DNA of 16,322 bases from REEB426 sp964551975 (GTDB lineage: Bacteria > Actinomycetota > Actinomycetes > S36-B12), in the NCBI GenBank assembly GCA_964551975.1, contig CAZKFI010000056.1, forward strand, positions 1-16,322, read 5' to 3'. The notes beneath the pieces were generated by a model, which saw only the letters and a program-made list of their open reading frames with translations, did not search any database and was not told the origin of the DNA. A program made the position numbers and the translations under genes. Of this stretch, positions 7,224 through 15,014 are shown piece after piece. How positions within the stretch are numbered: position 1 is the first letter of the stretch; each line of letters starts with the position of its first letter.

Positions 7224-8149
7224 GTGACGCCAACGTCCCGCGATTGAGAAACCGCATAAGCGACGCGGTCACTGAAGCGGCTTTCGTAGCGGGGTGGCAG
7301 GTCATCCGACGCCTACCTGAGCGACCAACGCGCTGGGCTGCTGAAAGGCTCGCAGATCGCAGTTGGCGCCGTCAGGGTGCCGCGGTACGTCAACTTGAGC
7401 AAAACTTGCTGCGCGTTGAGCCGCAACTGACTCATGAACAGCTTCGTGAACTGAGTCGTACGGCGATGCGCAGCTACCTCAGGTACTGGCAGGAGGCGTT
7501 TCAACTGCCTGCGTGGTCACGGGAGCGCATCAGCGGAACTTTTGGGTTGATCAATGTCGAACTATTGGATGAGGCTGCCGCCGCCGGTACCGGCGTCATC
7601 ATGGTGCCCGGGCATATGGCGAATTGGGACCACGCGGGTGCATGGGCTGCACTGCGCTACGGACGAGTGGTGACCGTAGCGGAGCGTTTGAAACCGATCG
7701 GGCTTTTCGAGAGGTTCTTGGACTATCGACGTTCCCTGGGCATGGAGGTCTACGGAACGGGGGATGCGGACGTCGTAAGGCAGTTGGCTCGACGGCTCAA
7801 GGAGGGCTGTGTCCTGGCTCTGCTCGGGGATCGGGACATTGGGCGCAACGGTGTGCCGGTCACGTTTCTCGGTGAGAGCGCCTCACTGCCCGCAGGTCCA
7901 GCTCTCTTGGCGATCCTCACTGGAGCGCCCCTGTACCCAGTGTCCATGTGGTTCGAACCCCGTGGCAGCCTCGGCTGGATTCACGATCGCGTAGAAGTCC
8001 CTGCAGGTGGCTCACGTGCAGAGCAGGTGGCGATCATGACGCAGCAGATTGCCGACGCACTCGGTGCTGGAGTGCGTGAGCACCCACAGGACTGGCACAT
8101 GATGCAGCCACTGTGGGACGCCGACGTCAAGGCAAGGCGTCAAGGCTGA
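7220..8149 (+). CDS. patA: PIM acyltransferase (PatA-like, HtrB/LpxL superfamily)
   Basis: This 309-residue enzyme is expected to transfer an acyl chain from acyl-CoA to the mannose of phosphatidylinositol monomannoside at the inner face of the membrane. The HX4D acyltransferase motif is H132-MANW-D137 in VPGHMANWDHAG, followed by GDRDIGRNGVPVTFLGE (203-219), a conserved block of the lysophospholipid/lauroyl acyltransferase fold. The length matches M. tuberculosis Rv2611c, which has the same neighbours. GTG 7220 overlaps the pgsA stop in GTGA, and the stop overlaps the pimA start in TGATG, so translation of pgsA, patA and pimA is probably coupled. The open frame extends further upstream inside pgsA, but that part is a shadow. 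Confidence 0.9.
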   Translation: MSDANVPRLRNRISDAVTEAAFVAGWQVIRRLPERPTRWAAERLADRSWRRQGAAVRQLEQNLLRVEPQLTHEQLRELSRTAMRSYLRYWQEAFQLPAWSRERISGTFGLINVELLDEAAAAGTGVIMVPGHMANWDHAGAWAALRYGRVVTVAERLKPIGLFERFLDYRRSLGMEVYGTGDADVVRQLARRLKEGCVLALLGDRDIGRNGVPVTFLGESASLPAGPALLAILTGAPLYPVSMWFEPRGSLGWIHDRVEVPAGGSRAEQVAIMTQQIADALGAGVREHPQDWHMMQPLWDADVKARRQG

Positions 8150-9321
8150 TGCGGATTGGTCTGGTCTGCCCATATAGCTGGGATGCTCCCGGTGGTGTGC
8201 GCACGCACGTCGCCGATCTGGCCGAAACACTGATTGCGCGCGGTCATCAGGTGAGCGTGCTGGCACCGATGGATGCCGATCCGCAGCCCGAAACCCCCGA
8301 GTGGGTAGTGGACGGAGGTCGGCCCATCGCTCTGCCGTACAACGGCGCGGTTGCCCGTGTGAATTTCGGGATCAAGGCGGCCCGGCGGGTTCGTCAGTGG
8401 ATTCGGGATAACCGGTTCGATGTGCTGCACATTCACGAGCCGGTGGCTCCAGGCCTTTCCCTTCTGGCCTGCTGGGCCGCGAATGGCCCGATGGTGGCCA
8501 CCTGGCATTCAGCTCACGAACGATCACGAATCCTCAGCGCTGGGTACGCACTGGCTCAAACTGCCATGGAGAAAGTGCGAGGGCGGATCGCCGTGAGTGA
8601 GGAGGCACGCCGAACTCTCGTTGCGCATCTTGGGGGAGATGCGGTGCTGATTCCCAACGGTGTTCGAGTTGCCTCTTACCGCAACGTGGAACCACATCCT
8701 CAGTTCGACCCGAATAGACCATCGATTCTTTTTCTGGGGCGCATCGATGAGCCGCGCAAAGGCTTGGATGTGCTACTCCAAGCCCTGCCCACCGTGCTCG
8801 CGGCCGTGCCCACGCTGCAGGTTTTCATCGCGGGACCGGGAGATATTCACGAGCGGCTGGCCGACGTCGAACCCTCGCTGGCTATGCGGCTGACGTTCCT
8901 GGGTCGGGTGAGCGACCTAGACAAGGCGAAGGCTCTGCATTCGACCCAGTTGTACATCGCCCCGCATACCGGTGGGGAATCCTTTGGCATCGTCCTGATC
9001 GAAGCCATGGCTGCAGGCGCCCCGGTACTGGCCTCAGATCTCCCGGCTTTTCGACGAGTACTGGGCAACCCACCTGCGGGAGCCGTGTTCCCCAACCAGG
9101 ACGCAACAGCACTGGCAGAGCAGGCCGTGGCCTTGTTAGGCGATCAGGAACGGCTGAGTGCGCTGCGCGAGCTTGGCTCCCAGCGGGTACTCGCCTTTGA
9201 TTGGGAGACTGTCGTCACTGACGTACTTGCGGTCTACGACAGTGTGCGAGTGCCGGGCCAGATCGTCGAGGAGGACCTACGAGGCCAGCTCGTCGGTCGG
9301 ATCGCCGCTTGGGGCACCTGA
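8149..9321 (+). CDS. pimA: Phosphatidylinositol alpha-mannosyltransferase PimA (GT4)
   Basis: This GDP-mannose-dependent GT-B glycosyltransferase would add the first mannose to phosphatidylinositol, starting PIM synthesis on the cytoplasmic side of the membrane. The 390 residues show two Rossmann halves. The N-terminal half starts MRIGLVCPYSWDAPGGV, with the glycine loop at 15-16. ATWHSAHE contains H120. RIDEPRKG carries R198 and K204 for the GDP phosphates, and GGESFGIVLIEAMAAG carries E277 of the EX7E-type motif. These correspond to the known H118, R196, K202 and E274 of mycobacterial PimA. ATG 8149 overlaps the patA stop. The C-terminus is a little longer than the mycobacterial enzyme and polar. 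Confidence 0.94.
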   Translation: MRIGLVCPYSWDAPGGVRTHVADLAETLIARGHQVSVLAPMDADPQPETPEWVVDGGRPIALPYNGAVARVNFGIKAARRVRQWIRDNRFDVLHIHEPVAPGLSLLACWAANGPMVATWHSAHERSRILSAGYALAQTAMEKVRGRIAVSEEARRTLVAHLGGDAVLIPNGVRVASYRNVEPHPQFDPNRPSILFLGRIDEPRKGLDVLLQALPTVLAAVPTLQVFIAGPGDIHERLADVEPSLAMRLTFLGRVSDLDKAKALHSTQLYIAPHTGGESFGIVLIEAMAAGAPVLASDLPAFRRVLGNPPAGAVFPNQDATALAEQAVALLGDQERLSALRELGSQRVLAFDWETVVTDVLAVYDSVRVPGQIVEEDLRGQLVGRIAAWGT

Positions 9322-9348
9322 TGTGCCGGAGCCTGGAATGAGCACAAC

Positions 9349-9933
9349 ATGACGTGGCTCCTGCTGGGCGTTGCTGCACTGCTCCTCGTGGGGCTGGGTG
9401 CTCTGTACCTGAGCATGACCGCGGGTCGCTTGGATCGCCTGCACACCCGAATCGATGCTTCACGATTAACCCTCGAGGGGCACCTGCTGCGCCGCTCATC
9501 GGTGGCACTTGAGCTCTCGACCTCGGGCCTGTTGGATCCGGTCAGTTCCGTGGTCATTGCAGACGCCGCCCATACGGCAAGGACTGCGCAGGATCTCGGG
9601 TCTCTGGAGTGGGCACGCGCGGAAAGCGACCTCACGGCGGCCTTAGATGCCGCTTTTGATGACCCCGAGGACGTGGAATTCGTCCTTGCCACCCCGGCAG
9701 GTGCCGAATTGCTTGCCGAACTCACCGCAACCACGACGCGGATAGCGCTCTCACGGCGATTCCTCAACGACGCCGTGCGAGCCTGTCGCCAGCTCCGAGC
9801 CCAGCGCTTGGTGCGTTGGTTCCATCTGGCTGGGCACACGGCCCTTCCAAGCACCTTCGAGATGGATGATGAACCGCCGCGCGGCCTGCAGTCCCGCACA
9901 CTGGGCGGTTCGCCGGGGGAGACCCTACGATAG
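9349..9933 (+). CDS. Small LemA-like membrane protein, function unknown
   Basis: The 194-residue product begins with one clear transmembrane helix (about 3-22, WLLLGVAALLLVGLGALYL). A long mostly helical cytoplasmic or periplasmic region follows, starting TAGRLDRLHTRIDASRLTLEGHLLRR, which resembles the LemA start just after its membrane helix. The rest has alternating Leu/Ala and charged residues suggesting a helical bundle, then a polar tail rich in Pro, Gly and Arg. It sits between pimA and pdxS, where I recall M. tuberculosis carrying Rv2609c, a longer membrane protein with a nudix signature. No nudix motif is present here, so this may be the N-terminal module alone. ATG 9349 is 27 bases after pimA without a strong ribosome site. 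A role in the envelope is suggested only by position. Confidence 0.72.
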   Translation: MTWLLLGVAALLLVGLGALYLSMTAGRLDRLHTRIDASRLTLEGHLLRRSSVALELSTSGLLDPVSSVVIADAAHTARTAQDLGSLEWARAESDLTAALDAAFDDPEDVEFVLATPAGAELLAELTATTTRIALSRRFLNDAVRACRQLRAQRLVRWFHLAGHTALPSTFEMDDEPPRGLQSRTLGGSPGETLR

Positions 9934-9944
9934 GCCCGTGAAGC

Positions 9945-9949
9945 AGGAG
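9945..9949 (+). promoter_or_regulatory. Ribosome binding site deciding the pdxS start
   Basis: AGGAG with a six-base spacer precedes GTG 9956. The earlier in-frame GTG at 9938 has no such element and would place AGGAG inside the coding region, so 9956 is preferred. Confidence 0.75.
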
Positions 9950-9955
9950 TCAGAC

Positions 9956-10867
9956 GTGACACACGGCCAACCTGTCGATGCCGATCGAGCTGTCGGCACA
10001 GATCGCGTCAAGCGCGGCATGGCTGAGATGCTCAAAGGCGGCGTCATCATGGACGTCGTCGACGCCGAGCAGGCCAAGATCGCCGAAGACGCCGGCGCCG
10101 TGGCGGTGATGGCGCTTGAGCGTGTACCGGCCGATATCCGAGCGCAGGGCGGTGTCGCGCGCATGTCAGACCCGGACATGATCGAGGGCATTGTCAAGGC
10201 CGTCTCGATTCCGGTGATGGCTAAGGCTCGGATCGGTCACTTCGCGGAGGCTCAAATCCTGCAGTCCCTCGGTGTTGATTACATCGACGAATCCGAGGTG
10301 CTCACGCCCGCGGACTATGCCAACCACATCGACAAATGGCAGTTCACCGTGCCGTTCGTTTGCGGTGCGACAAACCTCGGAGAGGCTCTTCGTCGCATTG
10401 CCGAGGGCGCCGCGATGATTCGCTCCAAGGGTGAAGCTGGTACGGGGGATGTCTCCAACGCGGTAACCCACATGCGACGCATCAGGGGTGAAGCGATGCG
10501 GCTCACCGCACTGCCTAAAGATGAGTTGTACGTAGCCGCCAAGGAACTGCAGGCGCCGTATGACCTCGTCGTTGAGGTGGCTCGCGCTGGTCGACTTCCT
10601 GTTGTGCTGTTCACCGCAGGGGGCATAGCCACTCCCGCGGATGCCGCGATGATGATGCAACTCGGAGCCGATGGGGTCTTCGTCGGATCGGGCATCTTCA
10701 AATCCGGTGACCCGGCTCGCCGCGCCCAGGCGATCGTTCAGGCGACCCTGCATTACGACAACCCCGACGTGGTTGCCAAGGTCTCTCGTGGACTCGGCGA
10801 AGCGATGGTCGGCATCAACGTTGCAGACATCCCGGTGCACCACCGCCTGGAGGACCGGGGCTGGTGA
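9956..10867 (+). CDS. pdxS: Pyridoxal 5'-phosphate synthase, PdxS subunit
   Basis: The synthase subunit of the deoxyxylulose-independent vitamin B6 pathway builds PLP from ribose 5-phosphate, glyceraldehyde 3-phosphate and ammonia channelled from PdxT. The 303-residue TIM-barrel protein has all key residues: D33 in VIMDVV, K90 in MAKARIGH and K158 in RSKGEAGTGDV, matching D24, K81 and K149 of the Bacillus enzyme with a constant offset of nine. The phosphate-binding GADGVFVGSGIF is near 237-248. Length is normal. It starts 22 bases after the LemA-like gene, and its stop overlaps the pdxT start in GTGA, giving equal synthesis of the 12:12 complex partners. No MocR-type regulator gene is next to it. 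Confidence 0.98.
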   Translation: MTHGQPVDADRAVGTDRVKRGMAEMLKGGVIMDVVDAEQAKIAEDAGAVAVMALERVPADIRAQGGVARMSDPDMIEGIVKAVSIPVMAKARIGHFAEAQILQSLGVDYIDESEVLTPADYANHIDKWQFTVPFVCGATNLGEALRRIAEGAAMIRSKGEAGTGDVSNAVTHMRRIRGEAMRLTALPKDELYVAAKELQAPYDLVVEVARAGRLPVVLFTAGGIATPADAAMMMQLGADGVFVGSGIFKSGDPARRAQAIVQATLHYDNPDVVAKVSRGLGEAMVGINVADIPVHHRLEDRGW

Positions 10868-11478
10868 GCCTTTCCCCGCTCGTCGGGGTGCTCGCCCTGC
10901 AGGGCGACGTACGCGAGCACGCCGTGATGCTTGAGCGAGCCGGAGCGCGCACGGTGATGGTCAAGTCTGTTGACGATCTCAAGGGAGTTCGTGGTCTGGT
11001 CATTCCCGGCGGTGAATCCACCACCATGTCTTTGCTTGCCGAACGTTGGGGGCTCTTTGCGCCACTTCGAGACTTGGTGCGTAGCGGAATGCCGGTGTAC
11101 GGCTCCTGTGCGGGCATGATCATGTTGGCGAACGAGATACTCGATGCCAAGGTCGGGCAGCAAAGTATTGGTGGATTGGACGTGACCGTGCGTCGGAACG
11201 CATTTGGGCGTCAGGTTGACTCCTTCGAAATCGACCTCGCGATGCCGGCCATCGGGAATCGCCCGTTCCATGCGGTGTTCATTCGTGCTCCACGTGTTGA
11301 GCAGGTTGGCGAGCGAGTGGAAGTCCTGGCGCGCCTACCCGCCGATGCCCAGGACGACGAACCAGCAGGTAGCATCGTGGCCGTCCGGCAGGATCGGATC
11401 CTGGCCACGGCGTTCCATCCGGAGTTGACCGAGGACGATCGGATTCATGCCCTCTTTGTAGACATGACTAGGGATTGA
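10864..11478 (+). CDS. pdxT: Pyridoxal 5'-phosphate synthase, PdxT glutaminase subunit
   Basis: The glutamine amidotransferase hydrolyses glutamine and passes ammonia to PdxS. The 204-residue class I amidotransferase-like fold shows IPGGESTTMSLL (47-58), the nucleophile C82 in YGSCAGMIMLA, and the His-Glu pair H185 and E187 in AFHPELTED. The triad is complete and the length is normal. GTG 10864 overlaps the pdxS stop by four bases. Its stop is one base before the yebC start. Confidence 0.98.
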   Translation: MSLSPLVGVLALQGDVREHAVMLERAGARTVMVKSVDDLKGVRGLVIPGGESTTMSLLAERWGLFAPLRDLVRSGMPVYGSCAGMIMLANEILDAKVGQQSIGGLDVTVRRNAFGRQVDSFEIDLAMPAIGNRPFHAVFIRAPRVEQVGERVEVLARLPADAQDDEPAGSIVAVRQDRILATAFHPELTEDDRIHALFVDMTRD

Positions 11479-11479
11479 C

Positions 11480-12232
11480 ATGAGCGGCCACTCCAAATGG
11501 GCGACAACCAAGCACAAGAAGGCGGTCGTTGACGCCCGGCGCGGGAAGCTGTTCGCGCGATTGATCAAAAACATCGAAGTTGCCGCCCGGCAGGGTGGTG
11601 GTGATCCAGCTGGCAATCCGACGCTCTATGACGCCATCCAGAAGGCACGCAAGAGCTCGGTGCCGTTGGACAACATCGAACGTGCAGTCAAGCGCGGCTC
11701 TGGGGCGGAAGCTGGTGGAGCCGATTGGCAAACCATCATGTACGAGGGCTACGGACCTAGCGGTGTTGCAGTACTCATCGAGTGCCTGACCGACAATCGA
11801 AATCGCGCGGCCTCCGAAGTGCGTGTGGCTATGACCCGTAACGGTGGATCCATGGCGGACCCGGGCTCGGTGGCCTACCTCTTTGCGCGGCGCGGGGTCG
11901 TCATCGTGCCTAAGGGATCCGACCTCACCGAGGATGCAGTCCTTGGAGCCGTGCTGGATGCCGGTGCCGAAGAGGTGAACGACCTGGGAGAGGCCTTCGA
12001 GGTGGTGAGCGAGGCAGGTGATGTCGTAGCCGTGCGCACCGCATTGCAATCAGCGGGCCTGGACTATGAATCTGCCGAGGCGACATTTCTGCCGAGCGTG
12101 ACCGTCCAGCTTGACGAGGATTCGGCACGGAAGGTCTTCCGACTGATCGAAGCGCTTGAAGACAGCGATGACGTGCAGAACGTGTATGCAAACTTCGATG
12201 TCAGCGACGAAGTCATGGAGGCTGTCGGCTGA
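11480..12232 (+). CDS. yebC: YebC/PmpR family (TACO1-like) regulatory protein
   Basis: The 250-residue product has the invariant family start MSGHSKWATTKHKKAVVDARRG-like sequence (MSGHSKWATTKHKK, then DARRGKLF), the core segment GNPTLYDAIQKARKSSVPLDNIERA, and the closing VQNVYANFDV. Family members have been described both as DNA-binding transcription regulators and, more recently, as ribosome-associated factors that help translate difficult peptide stretches. The sequence does not decide between these. ATG 11480 follows the pdxT stop by one base, with TAGGGA just upstream. The stop overlaps the next ATG in TGATG. Placement just ahead of the ruv genes is shared with many bacteria, although one gene intervenes here. 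Confidence 0.96.
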   Translation: MSGHSKWATTKHKKAVVDARRGKLFARLIKNIEVAARQGGGDPAGNPTLYDAIQKARKSSVPLDNIERAVKRGSGAEAGGADWQTIMYEGYGPSGVAVLIECLTDNRNRAASEVRVAMTRNGGSMADPGSVAYLFARRGVVIVPKGSDLTEDAVLGAVLDAGAEEVNDLGEAFEVVSEAGDVVAVRTALQSAGLDYESAEATFLPSVTVQLDEDSARKVFRLIEALEDSDDVQNVYANFDVSDEVMEAVG

Positions 12233-13685
12233 TGGCCGATGAGGCCGCGGTCAACCCGGTTGGAACAGCCCTGCGTGGCTGGGGTGCGGCCACATTTCGC
12301 ACCGCCAGTCAGGACGCCACCATGCGTTCCACGGTGGTGGCGCTGGCGGTATTGGAAGGTTCCCCGGATTGGGCGAGACTTCGCGCCCGGATGGATCGCC
12401 TCACCCATTTCGTTCCGGAACTTCGCATGCGTCCACTGCAAGGTCCCGGTGCTTTCGGTGGACCGCGGTTGGCGCTCGACCCGGACTTCGATCTCGATGT
12501 ACACCTTCGTCGCTACCGACTGCCCGCTGACGGCACCTGGCAGGACCTACTCGATGACGCACGGCGGATGAGCCTGACGGACTTCGACCACAGTCGCCCC
12601 TTGTGGGAGGCCGCGCTCGTCGAAGCGCTACCAGGTGGGCAGGCCGCCTTCCTGATGAAGTTGCATCACTCGATCGCAGATGGTCAGGCGACAGTGATGA
12701 TGGCCCTCGCATTGTTCGAACTCACCGCGGAGTCGACAAGCGATGAGCCCCAGCCGCCACAGTTGCCAACGGCGGTCGATGTGTCCTTACGTGAAATCAC
12801 GATGGCAAATCTGGTCGATAGTGCACGGCGTGGCGGAGAAGCCGCCGCCGGAGCTGCTCGAATGTTTGCTGGGCTGCTTCGCGGGACCTTGACTGATGCT
12901 CCAGGAACTTGGTCGCAGGCTGTGCAGACGTTGACATCAATTGGTCGAGTGACGGAGGTGCCGGACGGTCCGCTCTCCGGCCTCATGACTNNNNNNNNNN
13001 TGGACGAGGAACCACCTATCGTTTCGGTGCATTCGACCTGCCCTTTTCCGCTCTTCGAGCAGCGGCCAAGCGGCACGATGCCAGCATCAACGATGCATTC
13101 CTTGCGGCGGTGGGTGCAGGGCTCGATGCCTATCACCGGCGCCACGGCGTCATCGCAGATCACCTTCGGGTGAATGTCCCGGTGAGTTTGCGCGGTGATC
13201 CCGGTGATCGAAGCGGCGAAGCCTCGAATGCGGTCGCTATCGCCCGCTTCCCGCTGCCTATCGCTGGACTCACCCTGTCGGAGCGCTTTGCCGCCGCGCA
13301 TGACCTCGTTCACCGTTGGCGGCAGGAGCCAGCATTGCGCTTGGCCGACCCGCTCGCCGAGGTGAGTTGGCTTGTCCCAGTGCCGATGCTGGCCGCGGCG
13401 GCACGGACATCCGACGTGACGGCCAGTAATGTGCCAGGTCCACCGATCCCCCTGTACTTGGCCGGCGTGCGGATGATTGCGGCGTATCCGCTGGTGGCAA
13501 CCATAGGCGCGGCTGTGAACGTCACCATGGTGACCTATGACGGAACGATTTTCATCGGCGTGAGTGCTGATGACCGGGCGGTCCCGGATATCAGCCGACT
13601 CATTGACGACCTTCGCGACGGGTTTGCCGCGACGATAGGTGAACCCATTCGCCCTGCTGGGGGTCCGAAGCCTGCTGTGCCGTAG
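12232..13685 (+). CDS. WS/DGAT-family O-acyltransferase, interrupted by an assembly gap
   Basis: The wax ester synthase/diacylglycerol acyltransferase family makes triacylglycerol or wax esters from acyl-CoA at the membrane. The N-terminal 253 residues contain the catalytic HHxxxDG motif (H145, H146, D150, G151 in LHHSIADGQ), LDPDFDLDVHLRR and DFDHSRPLWEAALVE. After ten N (12991-13000) the protein continues one frame over, from GGA 13002, with SINDAFLAAVGAGLDAYH, VNVPVSLRGD, SNVPGPPIPLYLAGV and VTYDGTIFIGVSADD. The frame change is explained if the true gap length is 2 modulo 3; the gene is probably intact, about 480-490 residues. ATG 12232 overlaps the yebC stop, so it is translationally coupled to the operon. 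Substrate cannot be told from sequence. It is an addition relative to the yebC-ruvC order I know in related genomes. Confidence 0.88.
12991..13000. other. Run of 10 N inside the WS/DGAT gene
   Basis: The frame before the gap (codons starting at positions 1 modulo 3) and after it (0 modulo 3) do not match with ten bases between. A length of 2 modulo 3, such as 11, 14 or 17, restores the frame. Residues before (GPLSGLMT) and after (GRGTTYRF) join naturally in this family with only a few residues missing. Confidence 0.85.
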
Positions 13686-13847
13686 CCGACACGCAGTACT
13701 TTCGGTGAGACAGGAATGGCAGAGTCTCGCGTTATGGTCCGATAGCAGCGGATCTGATCAGTTGGTGCTCACCCAGGCGCCGGGTGAAAAGAGCGCATCC
13801 ACACGGATGTTGCCGCCTCAACACGTGCTAGCCGGCAGGGAGTTGTC
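13686..13847. other. Intergenic region ahead of the ruv operon
   Basis: 162 bases between the acyltransferase stop and ruvC, the longest gap in the plus-strand gene run. It contains a weak hairpin TCACCC/GGGTGA (13769-13787, seven-base loop) that could be an attenuator or terminator, and a loose GAGAC/GTCTC inverted repeat (13707-13728). I see no convincing -35/-10 pair and no actinobacterial LexA box (GAAC-N4-GTTC type). A strong ribosome site AGGGAG (13837-13842) sits five bases before ruvC. Confidence 0.45.
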
Positions 13848-14363
13848 ATGAGGGTCCTCGGGGTAGATCCAGGACTCACCCGTTGCGGGGTAGCGGTTGT
13901 TGAAGGCGACCCCGGGCGCTCCCTTCGCCCGCTCTACATCGGGGTCATCACCTCAGACGCCAAATCGCCCATTCAAGACCGGCTGGCTGCCGTCTACGCG
14001 GGGATCGAAGCCCTAGTCGGGAAGCTCTCGATCGACATGATCGCCATCGAGCGGGTCTTCAGCCAACACAACGTCCGCTCCGCAATGGGGACAGCACAGG
14101 CCGGGGCGATGGCTTTGGCCATTGCAGGTCAGCGAGGGATTCCGGTGGCCCTCTACACGCCGACCGAGGTGAAGGCCGCAATCACCGGGCACGGTCGAGC
14201 CGGCAAGGAGCAGGTAGCTGCCATGGTCGTGCGGCTCCTGCACCTGGATCAGGCACCCACGCCAGCTGATGCCGCTGATGCTGCTGCCATCGCGATATGT
14301 CAGATCCTGCGTGGCTCAGCGCAACATCGAATCAACCAGGCTCTGGCCCAACAGCGAGTGTGA
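13848..14363 (+). CDS. ruvC: Holliday junction endonuclease RuvC
   Basis: RuvC cuts Holliday junctions symmetrically after RuvAB branch migration. The 171-residue RNase H-fold protein has the four acidic catalytic residues: D7 in LGVDPG, E68 in IAIERVF, and D141 and D144 in PADAADAAAIA. The SQHNVRSAM segment and the basic GHGRAGKEQV loop match the family. Length is typical (E. coli 173). ATG 13848 has AGGGAG five bases upstream. The ruvA start follows the stop by 13 bases, so ruvCAB form an operon. Confidence 0.97.
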   Translation: MRVLGVDPGLTRCGVAVVEGDPGRSLRPLYIGVITSDAKSPIQDRLAAVYAGIEALVGKLSIDMIAIERVFSQHNVRSAMGTAQAGAMALAIAGQRGIPVALYTPTEVKAAITGHGRAGKEQVAAMVVRLLHLDQAPTPADAADAAAIAICQILRGSAQHRINQALAQQRV

Positions 14364-14376
14364 TGGGAGCGCTGGC

Positions 14377-15001
14377 GTGATTGCGATGGTGCGCGGCCGA
14401 GTGATTCGCATCGGCCAACAGCAGGGCTGCGACGCGCTTACCGTTGATGTGGGTGCAGTCGGACTCGTCGTGCTGTGCACTCGAGCTACGGCCCTGACCG
14501 TCCAGCTTGGTTCCACGATCGAATTGGCCACCTCCTTGGTCGTACGTGAAGATGCGCTGACTTTGTACGGTTTTCTCGAAGAGGATGAACGCACCATTTT
14601 CGAGCAGGTGCAAACGGTCAGTGGGATTGGACCAAGGCTCGCACTTGGTCTTTTAGGCACGCTGGCGCNNNNNNNNNNACCTCGTAACACTTACCAAGGT
14701 TTCGGGTATCGGCCGAAAGGGCGCAAGTCGGTTGGTTCTTGAACTCAAGGATCGTCTGGGCCCGCCGGAAGACAGCGGCCCACCCATGCCAGCGGGAGAG
14801 GCCTGGTCTGATGCGGTGTTGGCTGGTCTCACCTCACTCGGGTGGTCGTCGCGAGAAGCCGAGGGGGCTGTGCAGGCAGTCGGTGAGGTAGCCGAGCAGC
14901 AGATTGCGGCAGACGGGCAGCCCAATGTTGCTGCACTGTTGAAGGCGGCGCTGCGCACGCTCGATCGCTCGCCCGAACGCTCCGGAGACTCCAGTTCATG
15001 A
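14377..15001 (+). CDS. ruvA: Holliday junction branch-migration protein RuvA, interrupted by an assembly gap
   Basis: RuvA binds the four-way junction as a tetramer and loads RuvB. The part before the gap (97 residues) has the OB-fold N-terminal domain (MIAMVRGRVIRIG, then TSLVVREDALTLYGF with the conserved acidic pin-type residues after it) and the first helix-hairpin-helix VSGIGPRLALGLL. After ten N (14669-14678), in a different frame from CTC 14681, come the second HhH motif TKVSGIGRKGASRLVLELKD and the RuvB-binding domain III (AVLAGLTSLGWSSREAEGAV). The frames join if the true gap is a multiple of three. Spacing in E. coli RuvA suggests about 33 bases are missing. GTG 14377 has GGGAG about eight bases upstream. 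The gene is likely intact. Confidence 0.92.
14669..14678. other. Run of 10 N inside ruvA
   Basis: The sequence falls between the two helix-hairpin-helix motifs. Codons start at 1 modulo 3 before the gap and 2 modulo 3 after it, so a length divisible by three is needed. Comparison with E. coli RuvA suggests about eleven residues are absent. Confidence 0.85.
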
Positions 15002-15014
15002 ACGCGGGCAACGC

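Noticed and set aside
9866..9955. Upstream extension of pdxS
   Set aside because: It overlaps the end of the LemA-like gene in another frame, and AGGAG before GTG 9956 decides the start.
12232..13173. Frameshift or fusion product across the gap in the acyltransferase
   Set aside because: The sequence after the N in this frame is not family-like. The other frame gives clear WS/DGAT sequence, so the shift comes from the placeholder length.
13639..13851. Possible 70-residue gene between the acyltransferase and ruvC
   Set aside because: It overlaps the end of the acyltransferase in another frame, has no ribosome site or domain, and ends across the ruvC start.
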